A DNA stretch of 64,000 nt from the NCBI GenBank assembly GCA_028382965.1, contig JAOEUK010000004.1, forward strand, positions 62,001 through 126,000, given 5' to 3'. A program made the translations under genes and the position numbers. The notes below the pieces were generated by a model. It saw only the letters and a program-made list of their open reading frames with translations. It was not told the origin of the DNA and did no database searches. This DNA comes from Candidatus Puniceispirillum sp. (lineage in GTDB: Bacteria > Pseudomonadota > Alphaproteobacteria > Puniceispirillales > Puniceispirillaceae). Shown here one piece after another: positions 62,982 through 64,000 of the stretch (its first letter is position 1; each line of letters begins with the position of its first letter).

Positions 62982-64000
62982 TTAAATCAGGCGTCCGCTA
63001 ATGCGGCGCAATTCAGAAAATAAATCACCGAGTACTGCTTGTGGCCATGGAACGTTTAAGAGCTCGTGAAATAAGAACCAGACGCCTGCCAAAAAGGGTA
63101 TGAGAATGAGTGTTGCGGAAAGAGGTTTAGTCTTGCCCTCAATAATCATATAAAGAAAAATAAACAGCCCAATAGCAGGCAGCATACCGATTAGTTTGAC
63201 GCCAATCACAAGCGCTATTAGCCATATTATTTGCCGGAAAACAGCGCGAATAGGTTCGCTGCTCTCACTAACAAGTGGGGGAATTTTACCAAGATAACTG
63301 AATACCACGAAGCCAGCGGCAGTAATTAATCCAGCAATAGCTATTGCTTGAGGCAATATACGTGCTGGTCCCGGCCAAGCTGACGAGGATATATACACGT
63401 AGATCATCAGACCAATAACGCCAGCCCAAAACACAGTATCGGCGGCCAGTTCGCCGCCAGTTGCGTGGCTAACACGACCGGACTTAGCCATAGTATCACC
63501 TGTACCACTCTCAGCCTGCTGTTTTTTCCAGTTAGGAAGAAAACGTATTACAAGGGGGCGGGCAAGCAGAAAGGTAATTATTAAAATCGTTATTAATGGC
63601 AGCGGCATAAGCATCCATTCATAGCTGTAACGAAGCTGGGATATGAAGAGATAGTTCTCAACAAGGCCACCGAGAACAAAAGCAAGAATGAGGGGTGGAC
63701 GAGGCCAATTTAGTCTTTTCATACCCCAGCCAAGAATGCCAAAGGACAAAAGCACAATAAGGTCAGCATAATCTTTTGCACCTTGATAGGCTCCAATAAT
63801 CATTATGCCAAATACTAAGGGAACAAGAAGCCCCGCGCGCACCTTAGCGAGTTTGGCGAAATGTCCGGCAAGCAAAAAGCAAAGGCCAGCTCCTAGAATA
63901 TTTGCAATAGCCACAGTCCAAATCAGTGTAAAAGTCACATCAAGCTGCTCATCAAGCATTTTTGGTCCTGGCGCGATCCCATGAATAAGGAATGCGCCGA
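62982..64000 (-). CDS. TctA-TctB-like fused tripartite tricarboxylate transporter permease (partial, 5' end outside window)
   Basis: The frame is open from the right edge. GAFLIHGIAPGPKMLDEQ is the conserved G-I-x-P-G-P signature of the large permease TctA, followed by its C-terminal helices and the NWPRPPLILAFVLGGLVENYL region. After a hydrophilic linker (about 63510-63440) comes a second set of helices starting ADTVFWAGVIGLMIYVYISSSAWPGP, like the small permease TctB/DUF1468. So the two membrane subunits look fused in one gene. A TctC-type periplasmic binding protein is needed and should lie outside the window. It imports di- or tricarboxylates or aromatic acids across the inner membrane. 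Confidence 0.8.
   Translation of the reverse strand, partial: GAFLIHGIAPGPKMLDEQLDVTFTLIWTVAIANILGAGLCFLLAGHFAKLAKVRAGLLVPLVFGIMIIGAYQGAKDYADLIVLLSFGILGWGMKRLNWPRPPLILAFVLGGLVENYLFISQLRYSYEWMLMPLPLITILIITFLLARPLVIRFLPNWKKQQAESGTGDTMAKSGRVSHATGGELAADTVFWAGVIGLMIYVYISSSAWPGPARILPQAIAIAGLITAAGFVVFSYLGKIPPLVSESSEPIRAVFRQIIWLIALVIGVKLIGMLPAIGLFIFLYMIIEGKTKPLSATLILIPFLAGVWFLFHELLNVPWPQAVLGDLFSELRRISGRLI

Overview
The window looks like a chromosomal segment of a free-living marine alphaproteobacterium with an AT-rich, gene-dense, streamlined genome. A SAR116-like (Puniceispirillales) origin is my best guess. It rests on gene content, not on a phylogeny: a complete proteorhodopsin/retinal locus, many CoA-linked catabolic genes, a sulfatase with sulfite exporters and a sulfite oxidase, and a TctA-type carboxylate permease. 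There are no rRNA genes, CRISPR arrays, insertion sequences or phage genes. One tRNA gene (tRNA-Ser, GGA) is present.

Layout. 1-17.4 kb is a mixed-strand catabolic block: a partial YghU-type glutathione transferase, an MFS permease, a sulfatase, a DUF3604/PHP-like hydrolase, an enolase-superfamily enzyme, a TauE/SafE exporter, a UbiD-family decarboxylase and an MmgE/PrpD protein. It continues with a tight operon of crotonase, family III CoA-transferase, acyl-CoA dehydrogenase and ADP-forming acyl-CoA synthetase, and ends with an Old Yellow Enzyme. 17.5-22.2 kb holds a SET-domain protein, a lactonase-like metallohydrolase, a BisC/TorZ-type molybdoenzyme and an alpha/beta hydrolase. 22.2-27.1 kb is a divergent ACAD10/11-like module: a phosphotransferase opposite an SDR, an acyl-CoA dehydrogenase and a CoA ligase. 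It resembles the levulinate/4-hydroxyacyl-CoA pathway. 27.2-33.9 kb holds a ThDP enzyme, a GntR/FCD regulator, a YdiJ-like FAD/Fe-S dehydrogenase and a crotonase, with a perfect GntR-like operator palindrome. leuA and lepA are housekeeping genes.

38-46.5 kb is an accessory stretch beside tRNA-Ser: several tiny membrane-protein genes, an MddA-like methyltransferase, an OsmC-YcaO fusion, YaeQ, a RoxA-like ribosomal oxygenase and a GC-rich structured non-coding segment. 46.7-49 kb holds a sulfite oxidase and a decayed 6PGDH-like pseudogene. 49-56.4 kb is the light-energy locus: proteorhodopsin with a blue-tuning Gln, an intrinsic terminator, then crtE-crtI-crtB-crtY-blh-idi2, enough to make retinal from IPP/DMAPP. 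56.7-64 kb holds a second TauE-like exporter, coxM/coxS-like subunits with no large subunit, UbiX, a CoxG-like protein, an alpha/beta hydrolase, a second ThDP enzyme and a TctA-TctB fused permease cut by the window end.

The picture is of a photoheterotroph that uses light-driven proton pumping while scavenging diverse carboxylic acids, sulfated compounds and sulfur-containing organics. Pathway substrates are inferred; none is proved by the sequence.
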